A DNA stretch of 44,804 nt. Origin: an uncultured Flavobacterium sp. (GTDB lineage Bacteria; Bacteroidota; Bacteroidia; Flavobacteriales; Flavobacteriaceae). The notes beneath the pieces were generated by a model. The model made no database searches and was not told where the DNA came from. It saw only the letters and a program-made list of their open reading frames with translations. The stretch spans positions 1-44,804 of the forward strand of contig CAMLFV010000001.1 of the NCBI GenBank assembly GCA_946479395.1, in the 5' to 3' direction. Below, in pieces: positions 7,933-16,733 of this stretch. Made by a program: the position numbers and the translations under genes. Numbering within the stretch: position 1 is the stretch's first letter; the number at the start of each line of letters is the position of its first letter.

Positions 7933-9369
7933 TTAAACCTCATCTAACACTTCATCGGTTAATCGGTACGGAGCTTCTTCATCAAACTCTTTTTCCCACT
8001 TGGCAATTACAACCGTTGCCAAACAGTTACCAATAACGTTTACCGATGTTCTTGCCATATCCATTAATTCATCAATCCCTAAAATAGCAGCGATAATAAA
8101 TACCGGCAATCCAAATTGTTCTGCCGTTGCAATCAACACAATTAACGATGCACGCGGAACAGCTGCTACTCCTTTTGATGTAATCATCAACGTAAAAGCA
8201 ATAGCTAATTGTTCGCCAATAGATAAATTCATTCCGGCTGCCTGTGCAACAAATATCGATGCTAATGAAAGATACAACGAAGTTCCATCTAAATTAAAAC
8301 TGTAACCTGTAGGAATTACAAACGATACAATTTTACGCGGCACTCCGAATTTTTCCATTGCACTCATGGCTTTTGGTAAAGCGGCATCGGAACTTGTAGT
8401 TGCAAATGCAATAGAAACGGGTTCTTTTACAGCTGCAATAAACTTTTTAATCGGTATTTTTAAAAACAACATAATCGGAACAAAAACCAGCAATATAAAT
8501 AATACCAGCGCCAAGTATAACGATCCTAAAAGCATGAACAGGTTTTTAAGAATATCAACACCTAAATGACCCACGGTGTAAGCCATTGCTGCCCCTACAC
8601 CTATTGGTGCAAAATACATAATGATGTTGGTGAATTTAAACATGGTTTCAGACAAACTCTCGGTAAAATCAACCAAAGGCTTGCGCTTTTTTTCTTCGAC
8701 CATTGCCAAACCAATTCCGAATAAAACCGAAAATACTACAACCTGTAATACCTGATTTTCATACATAGATTTTACAATGTTTTCCGGAAAAAGATCGTAA
8801 ATAAAATGTGCAAACTTGTAAATTCCGTGTACATGATCAGGTAATGTTTGTAAAGCTGCATCGGGTGGTTTTGGAGCCGGAAGTTCTTCATGCGGCATAC
8901 TTTGCATATCAATTCCAACCCCAGCCTGTGTAATATTAATTACAGCTAATCCAATAAAAATAGCACATGAGGTTGCGCAAAAGAAATACAGCATAGATTT
9001 CCAAGCCATACGTCCTACTTGTTTTAAATCGGAATGTCCGGCGATACCGTAAACCAACGTTGCAAAAATAATAGGTGCTACAATGGTTTTAACCAACTTA
9101 ATAAATCCTTTGCTTAACGGTTGCAGTGCCATTGCTGCATTAGGAAAATCAACCCCCACAAAAACACCCAAAATCATACAGGTAATAATCCAAGTGGTTA
9201 GGTTTTTTCTGGCAAGCGCATTTATAATCAGTACTAAAGCAGTTGACCAACGAACACCTATCATTAATGCTGGTGAAATCGCTAAAATATCAAATTCGTA
9301 TAAAAGGGTTATAATAATTGCAAGAGTAATAAATATCGAGGTAAAAATTCCTAATTTGTTTTTAAACAT
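7933..9369 (-). CDS. Dicarboxylate/amino acid:cation symporter (DctA/GltP family)
   Basis: The 478-residue inner-membrane protein is about the normal length for the family and has many hydrophobic helices. Family signatures are present: PTGYSFNLDGTSLYLSLA in the tip region, a serine-rich FATTSSDAALPKAM segment before it, and DELMDMARTSVNVIGNCLA near the end. It should import glutamate, aspartate or C4-dicarboxylates with Na+ or H+; the exact substrate is unknown. I chose the ATG at 9369 because a TATATTTG promoter box lies upstream of it but inside the longer frame. It is divergent from the YtxH operon. Confidence 0.93.
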   Translation of the reverse strand: MFKNKLGIFTSIFITLAIIITLLYEFDILAISPALMIGVRWSTALVLIINALARKNLTTWIITCMILGVFVGVDFPNAAMALQPLSKGFIKLVKTIVAPIIFATLVYGIAGHSDLKQVGRMAWKSMLYFFCATSCAIFIGLAVINITQAGVGIDMQSMPHEELPAPKPPDAALQTLPDHVHGIYKFAHFIYDLFPENIVKSMYENQVLQVVVFSVLFGIGLAMVEEKKRKPLVDFTESLSETMFKFTNIIMYFAPIGVGAAMAYTVGHLGVDILKNLFMLLGSLYLALVLFILLVFVPIMLFLKIPIKKFIAAVKEPVSIAFATTSSDAALPKAMSAMEKFGVPRKIVSFVIPTGYSFNLDGTSLYLSLASIFVAQAAGMNLSIGEQLAIAFTLMITSKGVAAVPRASLIVLIATAEQFGLPVFIIAAILGIDELMDMARTSVNVIGNCLATVVIAKWEKEFDEEAPYRLTDEVLDEV

Positions 9370-9394
9370 GTTAGTTCTGTAAAATGTTGAAGAG

Positions 9395-9402
9395 CAAATA
9401 TA
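9395..9402 (-). promoter_or_regulatory. -7 element of the symporter promoter
   Basis: TATATTTG on the minus strand, 26 bases before the chosen ATG, matches TAnnTTTG. It decides against the longer start at 9432. Confidence 0.55.
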
Positions 9403-9529
9403 AATAGATTTTTTGGGCTTATTTGGATACAATCTATTAAATTTTAACCGGTTATTAACATCGATCTAAAAAAAATTCGTTAACTTTAATTCTATTAATT
9501 CATTTATTAAAAATTAAATAAAATTTGTT

Positions 9530-9910
9530 ATGGGAAAAACAGGAAACACATTGGTAGCTATTTTAGCAGGAGCAGCAGTTGGTGCGGTAGCAGGAGTATT
9601 ATTAGCACCTGAACAAGGGCAAAAAACCAGAAAGAAAATTTCGGACGGATTTAAATCTGGAACGGATGACTTAAACTGCAAAATGGACGAGTTGAAGAAT
9701 CAAGTTAAAAGTTTGATTTCTTCTAAAAAAGCAGATTTCGAATCGTCTTTCAACACATTGGTTAACAAAGCTGATGATAAAAAAGAAGATGTTATTGCAA
9801 GTTTAGAACGCAAATTGGCTGAATTAAAAGGACAAGCTTCTAATGCGGTTGACAGAGCAAAAGATATGACTAACAAAGCTGCAGATAATATCAAATCTGA
9901 GTTAAAATAG
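9530..9910 (+). CDS. YtxH domain-containing protein
   Basis: The 126-residue protein has a glycine/alanine-rich membrane or amphipathic segment at residues 8-28, ending in GVLLAPEQGQKTRKKI. This is the YtxH/GvpP-like signature. A long lysine-rich alpha-helical tail follows, predicted to be coiled-coil. Members are associated with stress and envelope functions, but none is mechanistically defined. It begins a compact three-gene operon with a holin-like membrane protein and a small basic protein. Confidence 0.88.
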   Translation: MGKTGNTLVAILAGAAVGAVAGVLLAPEQGQKTRKKISDGFKSGTDDLNCKMDELKNQVKSLISSKKADFESSFNTLVNKADDKKEDVIASLERKLAELKGQASNAVDRAKDMTNKAADNIKSELK

Positions 9911-9913
9911 TCT

Positions 9914-10264
9914 ATGGCATTTAATGAAGATCTAAAAAACAATCTTCATGAAATGAAGTCTGAAGCTAAAGCTTATTTAGAAACCAACATTGATTATTAT
10001 TCACTGTTGGGGTTTAAAGTAGCATCTAAAGCTACAGGCTTCATTTTAAAAATTTTCGCTTTAAGCCTATTCGCTGTTTTATCGTTGTTTTTTTTATCGT
10101 TTGCTGCAGCATTTGCAATAGGGAAAGCTTTAGACAGCAACACTTACGGTTTTTTAATTATAGGCGGATTCTACATTATTGTTGCCATTTTTACATACGC
10201 AATGCGCAAGGTTATGATAGATATTCCTATTCTTAAGAAATTTTCTAGAATCTTTTTTGACTAA
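9914..10264 (+). CDS. Phage-holin-like / competence-type membrane protein
   Basis: The 116-residue product has a charged N-terminal helix (residues 1-35) and two long hydrophobic segments at about 45-75 and 82-100 (FALSLFAVLSLFFLSFAAAF, FLIIGGFYIIVAIFTY). This fits the 'phage holin family / Actinobacteriophage holin-X' group found in Bacteroidota next to YtxH genes. It starts three bases after the YtxH stop. A bulk-membrane role is more likely than lysis; there is no phage context. Confidence 0.75.
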   Translation: MAFNEDLKNNLHEMKSEAKAYLETNIDYYSLLGFKVASKATGFILKIFALSLFAVLSLFFLSFAAAFAIGKALDSNTYGFLIIGGFYIIVAIFTYAMRKVMIDIPILKKFSRIFFD

Positions 10265-10276
10265 TACTTATATGAA

Positions 10277-10540
10277 ATGAAAATACGTTACAAATCATAC
10301 GAAGAGGTTGATAAAGAACTAGAAATCCTTAGACTTGAACGCGAAATTAGTATTCGAAAGATTGGTAATAATGCCGAAGATATCGCCCAACTTTTTTCAC
10401 CTAGCCAGTTACTCCACCAAGGATTGACATCGTTAGGCAGTTCGGTAAAAAATTCAAAAGGTATTAAAACCTTAGTTTTATCAACTGTATTTAAATTTTT
10501 ATTTAACAAATTCATAAAAAAAAATAAACACCAACTTTAA
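10277..10540 (+). CDS. Small basic protein of the YtxH operon (DUF6327-like)
   Basis: The 87-residue product follows the holin-like gene by 12 bases. It starts with a charged helix (KIRYKSYEEVDKELEILRLE) and ends in a basic, hydrophobic tail (LVLSTVFKFLFNKFIKKNK) that could contact the membrane. I recall a small gene of this type as the regular third member of such operons. No enzymatic motif is visible. Its stop codon lies inside the left arm of the terminator stem. Confidence 0.72.
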   Translation: MKIRYKSYEEVDKELEILRLEREISIRKIGNNAEDIAQLFSPSQLLHQGLTSLGSSVKNSKGIKTLVLSTVFKFLFNKFIKKNKHQL

Positions 10541-10555
10541 GTTGGTGTTTTTATT
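10528..10555. terminator. Bidirectional terminator
   Basis: ACACCAACTT / AAGTTGGTGT forms a 10-bp stem flanked by A and T runs. It separates the YtxH operon from the convergent SPFH gene. Confidence 0.85.
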
Positions 10556-10560
10556 TACTG

Positions 10561-11544
10561 TTATTCTTCTATATTATGTTGTGAAGGAAAATCAGTCTGT
10601 GGTGGAAGATTTCTCTTTGGTTTATGGTCTTCTTTTGTGCCCGATTTTTTCATTGCCTCGCCTACCTGATTACTTGCCGTGAACGATGCTACCATATTGT
10701 TCAGCATATCGCTGCCTGCTTGTGGTGAATTAGGTAACAAAATTAAGTTTGAATTGTTTTCTGCACCTATTGACTGTAAGGTATCATAATGTTGCGTAAC
10801 AACAATTAAAGCCGATGCTTCTTGAGAATTAATTCCTACGCTGTTTAAAACATCAACCGATTCTACCAAACCACGTGCAATTTCTCTACGCTGATCTGCA
10901 ATACCTTGTCCTTGTAAACGTTTGCTTTCTGCTTCTGCCTTAGCTTTTGCAACAATTCTAATACGCTCCGCTTCTCCTTCATATTCTGCCGCTGTTTTTT
11001 CACGATCTGCGGCATTAATACGGTTCATTGCATGTTTTACCTGAATATCCGGATCAATATCGGTAATCAACGTATTAATAATATCGTAACCGTAAGTAAC
11101 CATTGCATCATTCAACTCACGTTTTACGGCAATTGCAATATCATCTTTACGTTCAAAAACATCATCTAACTTTAATTTCGGAACCTCAGCACGCACCACA
11201 TCAAAAACGTAAGAAGTAATTTGATCGTGCGGATATTCTAATTTATAAAAAGCTTCGTAAACACGCTCCTGCACTACTTTAAATTGCACCGAGACCTTCA
11301 TTTTAACGAATACGTTGTCTTTTGTTTTTGTTTCGATAATTACATCTAACTGTTGAATACGCAGATTTAATCGCCCCGCTATACGATCTACAATCGGGAT
11401 TTTAATTTGTAAGCCCGAATTACGAATGGACTGATATTTTCCAAATCGTTCAACAATAACGGCCGATTGCTGTTTCACGGTAAATAAAGATGAAAATACT
11501 ATTAGTAAAATAATAGCAATAATAATGTAAAGTGTAAAATCCAT
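10561..11544 (-). CDS. SPFH/Band 7 (stomatin/QmcA-like) membrane protein
   Basis: The 327-residue protein has one N-terminal membrane helix (residues 4-22) followed by an SPFH domain (QQSAVIVERFGKYQSIRNSG through VQFKVVQERVYEAFYKL). A helical coiled-coil region follows (AADREKTAAEYEGEAERIR with KAKAEAESKRLQGQG). This layout matches QmcA/stomatin proteins, which scaffold membrane microdomains and bind FtsH-type proteases. No NfeD partner is adjacent. The last 40 residues are polar and variable. Confidence 0.92.
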   Translation of the reverse strand: MDFTLYIIIAIILLIVFSSLFTVKQQSAVIVERFGKYQSIRNSGLQIKIPIVDRIAGRLNLRIQQLDVIIETKTKDNVFVKMKVSVQFKVVQERVYEAFYKLEYPHDQITSYVFDVVRAEVPKLKLDDVFERKDDIAIAVKRELNDAMVTYGYDIINTLITDIDPDIQVKHAMNRINAADREKTAAEYEGEAERIRIVAKAKAEAESKRLQGQGIADQRREIARGLVESVDVLNSVGINSQEASALIVVTQHYDTLQSIGAENNSNLILLPNSPQAGSDMLNNMVASFTASNQVGEAMKKSGTKEDHKPKRNLPPQTDFPSQHNIEE

Positions 11545-11570
11545 TTTAAATTGTTTTTTGGTAAGATATA

Positions 11571-11600
11571 AAAAAAACCTCTTTTTTCAAAGAGGTGTAA
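11571..11600 (-). terminator. Terminator of the lipocalin-like lipoprotein gene
   Basis: ACCTCTTT / AAAGAGGT stem with a U run on the minus strand lies directly after the stop at 11604. Confidence 0.8.
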
Positions 11601-11603
11601 ATG

Positions 11604-12083
11604 CTATTTTTTAATGAACGATAGTTTTACCGTTCCGCCCTCCAGCACGCTTAAATATTGTTCGTATTCTGGAAACTGCGCTTTTATCAATGGAATGTAA
11701 GCTGAAATATCACTTTGAATTTCCATAGCAGTATCTGTTTGTGCTGTAATTGTTCCGTTAATTTGATAACCTAAAACATTTAACGATACGTTATTGCCGC
11801 TTTGTTGAAAAGCGTTTTCGTATTCTGTAATGGTACAATTTGCGGTTTCATGCCTAAAAAACACCGCGTTATTATTTGCTTTAAATTCTAAATAATCTTT
11901 GGGACAACTTTGTGTATGCGGATAATCTAATGTGTATAAAGGCATCACTTTGACCAACTGAATAGTTGTTGGTTCCCATTTACCTTGTGTGGTGTTAACA
12001 GGTGGATCTTTTCTGTCGTCTGATCCGCAAGAAGTGAATAGCAATCCTGCAGATAATATAAAAAGGAAAAGAAACTTTTTCAT
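11604..12083 (-). CDS. Lipocalin-like family lipoprotein
   Basis: The 159-residue product has a lipoprotein signal (LLFTSCGSDD, Cys19). The start of the mature part (GKWEPTTIQL) and the Cys-containing DYLEFKANNNAVFF followed by TITEYENAF resemble the small lipocalin-like (Lipocalin_5 type) lipoproteins common in Bacteroidota. These are beta-barrel-like surface or periplasmic proteins of unknown ligand. It is monocistronic with its own terminator. The family call is moderate. Confidence 0.75.
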   Translation of the reverse strand: MKKFLFLFILSAGLLFTSCGSDDRKDPPVNTTQGKWEPTTIQLVKVMPLYTLDYPHTQSCPKDYLEFKANNNAVFFRHETANCTITEYENAFQQSGNNVSLNVLGYQINGTITAQTDTAMEIQSDISAYIPLIKAQFPEYEQYLSVLEGGTVKLSFIKK

Positions 12084-12119
12084 AATTTACTGATTTACAA
12101 ATGTATAACCGAAGATAAT

Positions 12120-12152
12120 AAAAAAATCCCATTTTTAGGGAATGGGATTTAG
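12120..12152 (-). terminator. Likely terminator downstream of gltX
   Basis: AAATCCCATT / AATGGGATTT stem with a 7-base loop; the A run on its left becomes a U run for minus-strand transcripts. It lies about 130 bases past the gltX stop. The intervening AT-rich stretch (12153-12281) holds nothing I recognise. Confidence 0.65.
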
Positions 12153-12281
12153 AAAAATTTAGAAAAAAATTGTTGTTGTTGATATGAAAAAAATATCATT
12201 GTGAAAAACATTTGGGCATTTGTTAATCACATTTCAAATATATAAACTTTTTTTTAACTGCAAAATAATTTTTACTTAAAA

Positions 12282-13799
12282 TTAAATATTTTTAAAATTA
12301 TTTATTGCTGTATTCAATCTTTTAGTAGTTTCTGCCTTACCTAAAACGCTTATAATTTCAAACAAATCGGGACCTTTCATCTCACCAACCAACGCAATAC
12401 GAAGCGGTTGCATAATTTTACCCATTCCTAATTCGTTTTCTTGAATCCAGGTTTTTATCGCTGATTCTATTTCTTTTGCTTCAAAAACTTTAACATTTTC
12501 AATAACAGAAATAACCTGCTGCATTAAACCCGATGTATCTTCTTTCCAGTTTTTCGCTGCTTTTTCGTCGTACTTTTCTGGTGCTACAAAGAAAAAATCT
12601 GCTAAAGCATATAAATCGGTCGTTAAGTTTGCTCGGTCTTTAACCAACCCGGCAACTTTTTCAACCACAGCGTTATCTACTGCAATTCCTTTTTCTTTTA
12701 AAACCGACTGTAAGTAAACTGCCAATTCGCTGTTTTCTTTGTTTGCCATATATTGGTGGTTAAACCATTTGTTCTTTTCAGGATCGAACTTTGCACCTGA
12801 TTTGTTTACGCGAGCCAAATCAAAAGATTCAATTAATTCTTCTAACGTAAATAATTCTTTCTCTGTACCATCGTTCCAACCTAAAAGCGCCAAAAAGTTA
12901 ACAACAGCTTCTGGGAAAAAGCCTTGTTCACGATAACCCATTGCTGTTTCGCCTGTTTCTGATTTCCAATCTAATGGAAAAACCGGGAAACCTAATTTAT
13001 CTCCGTCACGTTTTGATAATTTTCCGTTACCAACTGGTTTCAATATTAATGGCAAATGTGCAAATTCAGGTGCATCCCATCCAAAAGATCGATACAATAA
13101 ATAATGTAACGGTAACGATGGCAACCATTCTTCGCCACGAATCACATGTGATGTTCCCTGTAGATGATCATCGACAATATTTGCCAAATGGTAGGTTGGC
13201 ATTCCGTCTGATTTATACAATACTTTATCGTCTAACAAAGCGGTATCAAACGTAACTTTGCCACGAATCATATCTTTCAACGTTAGTTTTTCATCGATAG
13301 GCATTTTAAAACGAATCACATACGGATCGTTATTAAACAATCGCGCTTCTAACTCATCATGCGTCATGTTTAACGATGTGTTTAAAACTTCGCGAACGGT
13401 GTGGTTATATATAAAAGTATTTCCGTTGGCTTCGGCTTCTTTTCGTAAAGCATCTAAATCTTCGGCAGCATCAAAAGCATAATAAGCAAAACCGTTGTGT
13501 ACCAAATCTAAAGCGTATTGTTTGTACAAGTGCTTACGATCGCTTTGACGGTAAGGTCCAAATTTTTCATTTACTCCGATGGTTTCATCAGGTTCAATAC
13601 CCAACCATTTTAAGGCTTCAAAAATATATTCTTCGGCACCCGGAACAAATCTGTTTTGGTCGGTATCTTCAATTCTTAAATAAAAAACACCGTTGTTTTT
13701 CTTTGCAAAAAGGTAATTAAATAAGGCTGTTCTTACACCGCCGATATGTAAAGGACCGGTTGGGCTTGGTGCGAAACGTACACGTACTGGTTTTGTCAT
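12282..13799 (-). CDS. gltX: Glutamyl-tRNA synthetase
   Basis: The 505-residue class I synthetase charges tRNA-Glu. The signature APSPTGPLHIGG is near the start (HIGG at residues 18-21) and the KMSKS counterpart KLSKRDGD is near residue 260, both in the GluRS rather than GlnRS form. The C-terminal helical anticodon-binding region is complete. I chose the ATG at 13799; the longer frame begins with a TTG at 13820 that is itself part of a TATCTTTG promoter box. The gene lies just beyond the left edge of the pigment cluster. Confidence 0.96.
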   Translation of the reverse strand: MTKPVRVRFAPSPTGPLHIGGVRTALFNYLFAKKNNGVFYLRIEDTDQNRFVPGAEEYIFEALKWLGIEPDETIGVNEKFGPYRQSDRKHLYKQYALDLVHNGFAYYAFDAAEDLDALRKEAEANGNTFIYNHTVREVLNTSLNMTHDELEARLFNNDPYVIRFKMPIDEKLTLKDMIRGKVTFDTALLDDKVLYKSDGMPTYHLANIVDDHLQGTSHVIRGEEWLPSLPLHYLLYRSFGWDAPEFAHLPLILKPVGNGKLSKRDGDKLGFPVFPLDWKSETGETAMGYREQGFFPEAVVNFLALLGWNDGTEKELFTLEELIESFDLARVNKSGAKFDPEKNKWFNHQYMANKENSELAVYLQSVLKEKGIAVDNAVVEKVAGLVKDRANLTTDLYALADFFFVAPEKYDEKAAKNWKEDTSGLMQQVISVIENVKVFEAKEIESAIKTWIQENELGMGKIMQPLRIALVGEMKGPDLFEIISVLGKAETTKRLNTAINNFKNI

Positions 13800-13817
13800 C
13801 TTTTTCGTATTTTTTTT

Positions 13818-13825
13818 CAAAGATA
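13818..13825 (-). promoter_or_regulatory. -7 element of the gltX promoter
   Basis: TATCTTTG on the minus strand matches TAnnTTTG and ends 19 bases before the ATG. It rules out the longer TTG start. Confidence 0.6.
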
Positions 13826-13833
13826 GAAAGTTG

Positions 13834-15120
13834 TTAGCGTTTATCTATGAATGTTATTGGTTTTCTGCTTAGCGGATCGTAAATAATCTTTTGTAAGGTT
13901 AATTCGTCTTCAAAAATAATCTGCGGAGTTACACGTAATCTGGCTCTAAAATAATCTTTTAGCTTGCCTGCAAATTCATCGGATGTATCAGCAGAAAAAA
14001 TTCGAACCAAAATTTCATCGGTACCTATTTCGTTTGAAGATATTTCGATTAAATGCAGTTTTATTTCTTTAAAATGTGCCACAGCATCGTGCATTGCCGG
14101 TGGATACAGCGTTGTACCCTTGTATTTTATCATTTGCTGTTTGCGACCTTCTACCGGACCTAAACGATAGGTTGATCTGCCGCATTTACATTTTTCTACA
14201 TGTTTGCGCACCATATCGCCGGTTTTAAAACGCAACAAAGGCATGGCTTCTACTCCCAACGTTGTTACAACCAATTCGCCCAATTCGCCATCGGCAACTG
14301 GTTCGTTGTTTTCGTTTACAATTTCACTGATGATTAATTCCGGGTGATGATGACCGCCCGCAAACTGATCACATTCTGTAAACGCAGCACTCATTTCGGT
14401 TGATGCATAGGTAGAAAACAGGTTGATATTCCATTTTTCCTGAATTCGCTGTGCCAGAAGTGTCGGTTGCAAATCGGTTGTTCTTAAAGCCTCGCCAATG
14501 CAGATGACTCCTTTTACGGAACTGTTTTTATAATCGATGTTATTTTCTTCGGCATATTCGATCATCTTTAAAATGAACGAAGGCACGGCGATTAAATATT
14601 TTGGTTGATAGCGCAAAATAGAATCCCACTGCAACGGCGGAACACCCGCACCTACCCTAACAATTCCTGCACCCAGTTTTCGCAAACCCAGAAAATATGC
14701 CAAACCAGCCATAAAACGTCGATCCATCGTCGTCATAAGCTGTACCAGATCGCCCTTCTGAACTCCGGCACACTGAAAAGAAAGCATTTCGTTATAAGCC
14801 AAACGTTCCAAATCGTTATCGGTTAATCCAAAAGTTACAGGATCGCCCAAAGTACCCGAAGTTGTTGCATAATCGCGGATTTCGGTTTTATCAACACAGA
14901 AAAAATCTTGATTGTGCATTTGTAAATCGGCTTTTGTGGTTACCGATATTTTCTGTAGGTCTTCAATGGTTTTAATGGTATCGATCTGAATATTTTCTGC
15001 TTTGAATTTTCGCTGATAAAATGGCGAATGTTCCAGTAAATACATCATGTGGTTTTGCAGAAGTTCATTCTGAAAACGTTCAATATCGGTTATACTTTTG
15101 GTTTCTATATCGGGAATCAT
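13834..15120 (-). CDS. AMP-dependent ligase, phenylacetate-CoA ligase family (flexirubin cluster)
   Basis: The 428-residue protein belongs to the ANL adenylating superfamily in the PaaK-like branch. The nucleotide-binding loop is ATTSGTLGDPV near residue 87, the second motif is FSTYASTEMSAAF, and a zinc-type cysteine pair (KCKCGRSTYRLG) follows. In aryl polyene and flexirubin clusters such an enzyme activates the aromatic acid starter (a cinnamic or coumaric acid) for loading on the carrier protein. It is the last gene of a tightly coupled operon and overlaps the upstream C45 gene by 4 bases (ATGA). Substrate is inferred from context. Confidence 0.88.
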   Translation of the reverse strand: MIPDIETKSITDIERFQNELLQNHMMYLLEHSPFYQRKFKAENIQIDTIKTIEDLQKISVTTKADLQMHNQDFFCVDKTEIRDYATTSGTLGDPVTFGLTDNDLERLAYNEMLSFQCAGVQKGDLVQLMTTMDRRFMAGLAYFLGLRKLGAGIVRVGAGVPPLQWDSILRYQPKYLIAVPSFILKMIEYAEENNIDYKNSSVKGVICIGEALRTTDLQPTLLAQRIQEKWNINLFSTYASTEMSAAFTECDQFAGGHHHPELIISEIVNENNEPVADGELGELVVTTLGVEAMPLLRFKTGDMVRKHVEKCKCGRSTYRLGPVEGRKQQMIKYKGTTLYPPAMHDAVAHFKEIKLHLIEISSNEIGTDEILVRIFSADTSDEFAGKLKDYFRARLRVTPQIIFEDELTLQKIIYDPLSRKPITFIDKR

Positions 15121-16733
15121 CGCTTTTTTAGGGTTTTCTTTAATTTTTGTTCGATGCTTTTTAGTTGGTCTTTAGAACTTATTACTTTTTGCAGGGCAAT
15201 TTGATAATTATCTGCCGCATTTTGCCATTGTTTTTTATTGAAAAAATAATCGCCTAACTGTTTATAAACCACCCAAAGTTCGGGATTTGATTTTTTATAA
15301 GCCGTTAAAATTTCATTAGAAACGATTTTTTCTGAATTTGTGGCTGATTCGATCGTCTTGTGTAGCGCTCTAAAATTCTTATATTGCTTAAAATCTTTCG
15401 ATTTTATGAACTCATCTTTTGGTAATTCTAGTGATTTTATAGGTTTCAACTCTTTCGATTTAAAAACGGTATTTAGATCATACGCATCAAAAGCGCCTAA
15501 CTGATACGGATTGTTCGACACCCACATTTTTAATTCGGCAGGTTTAAAAATCACGCCGTGATGCGCCATTAATTGGTTCAATGCTTTTTCATTCCCTAAA
15601 CCTAAATCTTCGTTTTGCAAACCCGAAACATCACGCAAAACCTTTAAAACATCTTTAACCTTATATTTTTTATCGGTTTGGAACGATTCTTCTAATTTTT
15701 CCAATCGATAATAAGAATGTGATTCTTCGATTTGATTTTGATTTCTTTTATCTGATTTATATCCGTTGGACTGAAAATGATTGGTACAGATTAGCTTGCC
15801 GTTGTTGGTTTCGTAAACATCCATTCGTTTCGGACTCATTTCAATAACAACCGATTTATTATCTTTTGCACTGCCAATTAAAAAAGATTCGGCTACAAAA
15901 ACATCAAACTTATCGGCAATTTCAACCGCTTCATCAATAGTTTGGGCATTCTGTAAAATACTTCGTGCAACAATAGAAACCGGCGTTTTGCCACGCATTG
16001 GAACACTTGATTTTCCTGCGTTCAGCGTTACGGTTAATCCTTTTTCGTTCATGCCCGAAACCACGCCAACCATTCCCGGCCAAGTTACCGATGCATATTT
16101 GTAACCACTTTCAGGACTAATAAATTCTACAATTTTATTTTGAGCGAATTCATCATTCACATAAAAATCGAAATTTCTGCCAATAAGTAAATTTCCGTCT
16201 TCGGTAAAATCGTCCCACAAAGCGATCGATGAACAGCCTACGAGCATTAAATCTTGCATGGCGTGACCAATATCGTGCGAACTGTGCAAAAGTAAATTAC
16301 GTTCGAATTTTGTTCCGATGTCGTTAAATTCATCAGATCCAAAAGTTGAAACAGCATAAAGTTCCTGCTTTAAATCGGTTGGAATCGAAGAAAGAATGTT
16401 ACGGTTGTACCATTTTAAAAAGTACAATAATTTGTTTTGTTTTGATGGATTTGGAATCATTTCTGAAACCTTTCCAAAGAATATTTTTTCTTGATTTTGA
16501 TACAGCTTTTGTGTTAAAAAACCTTTTTTGTAACCTAATTCATACGGATTTCCCGAAATTCTTAACTGCCAGTTTCCGTTAATAGACCTGTTTAAAACAT
16601 CTCTTTTTTCTATTGAAAACTTTTGTTGTTCAAATTCGGTTTCAAACAAATCAGATTCTTTTTTCAAGTTTTTAATGCTTCCGCAACTTATTAAAGAAAG
16701 TAGCAGCACAAGCGAGAATATTTTTTTACTCAT
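15117..16733 (-). CDS. C45-family NTN hydrolase/acyltransferase lipoprotein (flexirubin cluster)
   Basis: The 538-residue product has a lipoprotein signal (LLSLISCGS, Cys17), so it acts outside the cytoplasm. The central domain fits the acyl-CoA:6-aminopenicillanate acyltransferase / C45 peptidase family: GCSSIALWDD with the likely nucleophile Cys167, GNLLIGRNFDF, and VSGMNEKGLTVTLNAG. The last 100 residues look like a TPR-type helical tail (PELWVVYKQLGDYFFNKKQW). Family members cleave or form amide or ester bonds on acyl groups. A role in processing or attaching the pigment acyl chain is an inference. It overlaps its neighbours by 8 and 4 bases. Confidence 0.85.
   Translation of the reverse strand: MSKKIFSLVLLLSLISCGSIKNLKKESDLFETEFEQQKFSIEKRDVLNRSINGNWQLRISGNPYELGYKKGFLTQKLYQNQEKIFFGKVSEMIPNPSKQNKLLYFLKWYNRNILSSIPTDLKQELYAVSTFGSDEFNDIGTKFERNLLLHSSHDIGHAMQDLMLVGCSSIALWDDFTEDGNLLIGRNFDFYVNDEFAQNKIVEFISPESGYKYASVTWPGMVGVVSGMNEKGLTVTLNAGKSSVPMRGKTPVSIVARSILQNAQTIDEAVEIADKFDVFVAESFLIGSAKDNKSVVIEMSPKRMDVYETNNGKLICTNHFQSNGYKSDKRNQNQIEESHSYYRLEKLEESFQTDKKYKVKDVLKVLRDVSGLQNEDLGLGNEKALNQLMAHHGVIFKPAELKMWVSNNPYQLGAFDAYDLNTVFKSKELKPIKSLELPKDEFIKSKDFKQYKNFRALHKTIESATNSEKIVSNEILTAYKKSNPELWVVYKQLGDYFFNKKQWQNAADNYQIALQKVISSKDQLKSIEQKLKKTLKKR

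Noticed and set aside
9369..9432. Longer N-terminus of the symporter
   Set aside because: The extra 21 residues lie upstream of a -7 promoter box and do not resemble the family; the ATG at 9369 precedes the first membrane helix.
10277..10540. Phage lysis cassette made of the YtxH/holin-like/small basic genes
   Set aside because: There is no endolysin or phage neighbour, and the gene set matches a chromosomal envelope operon.
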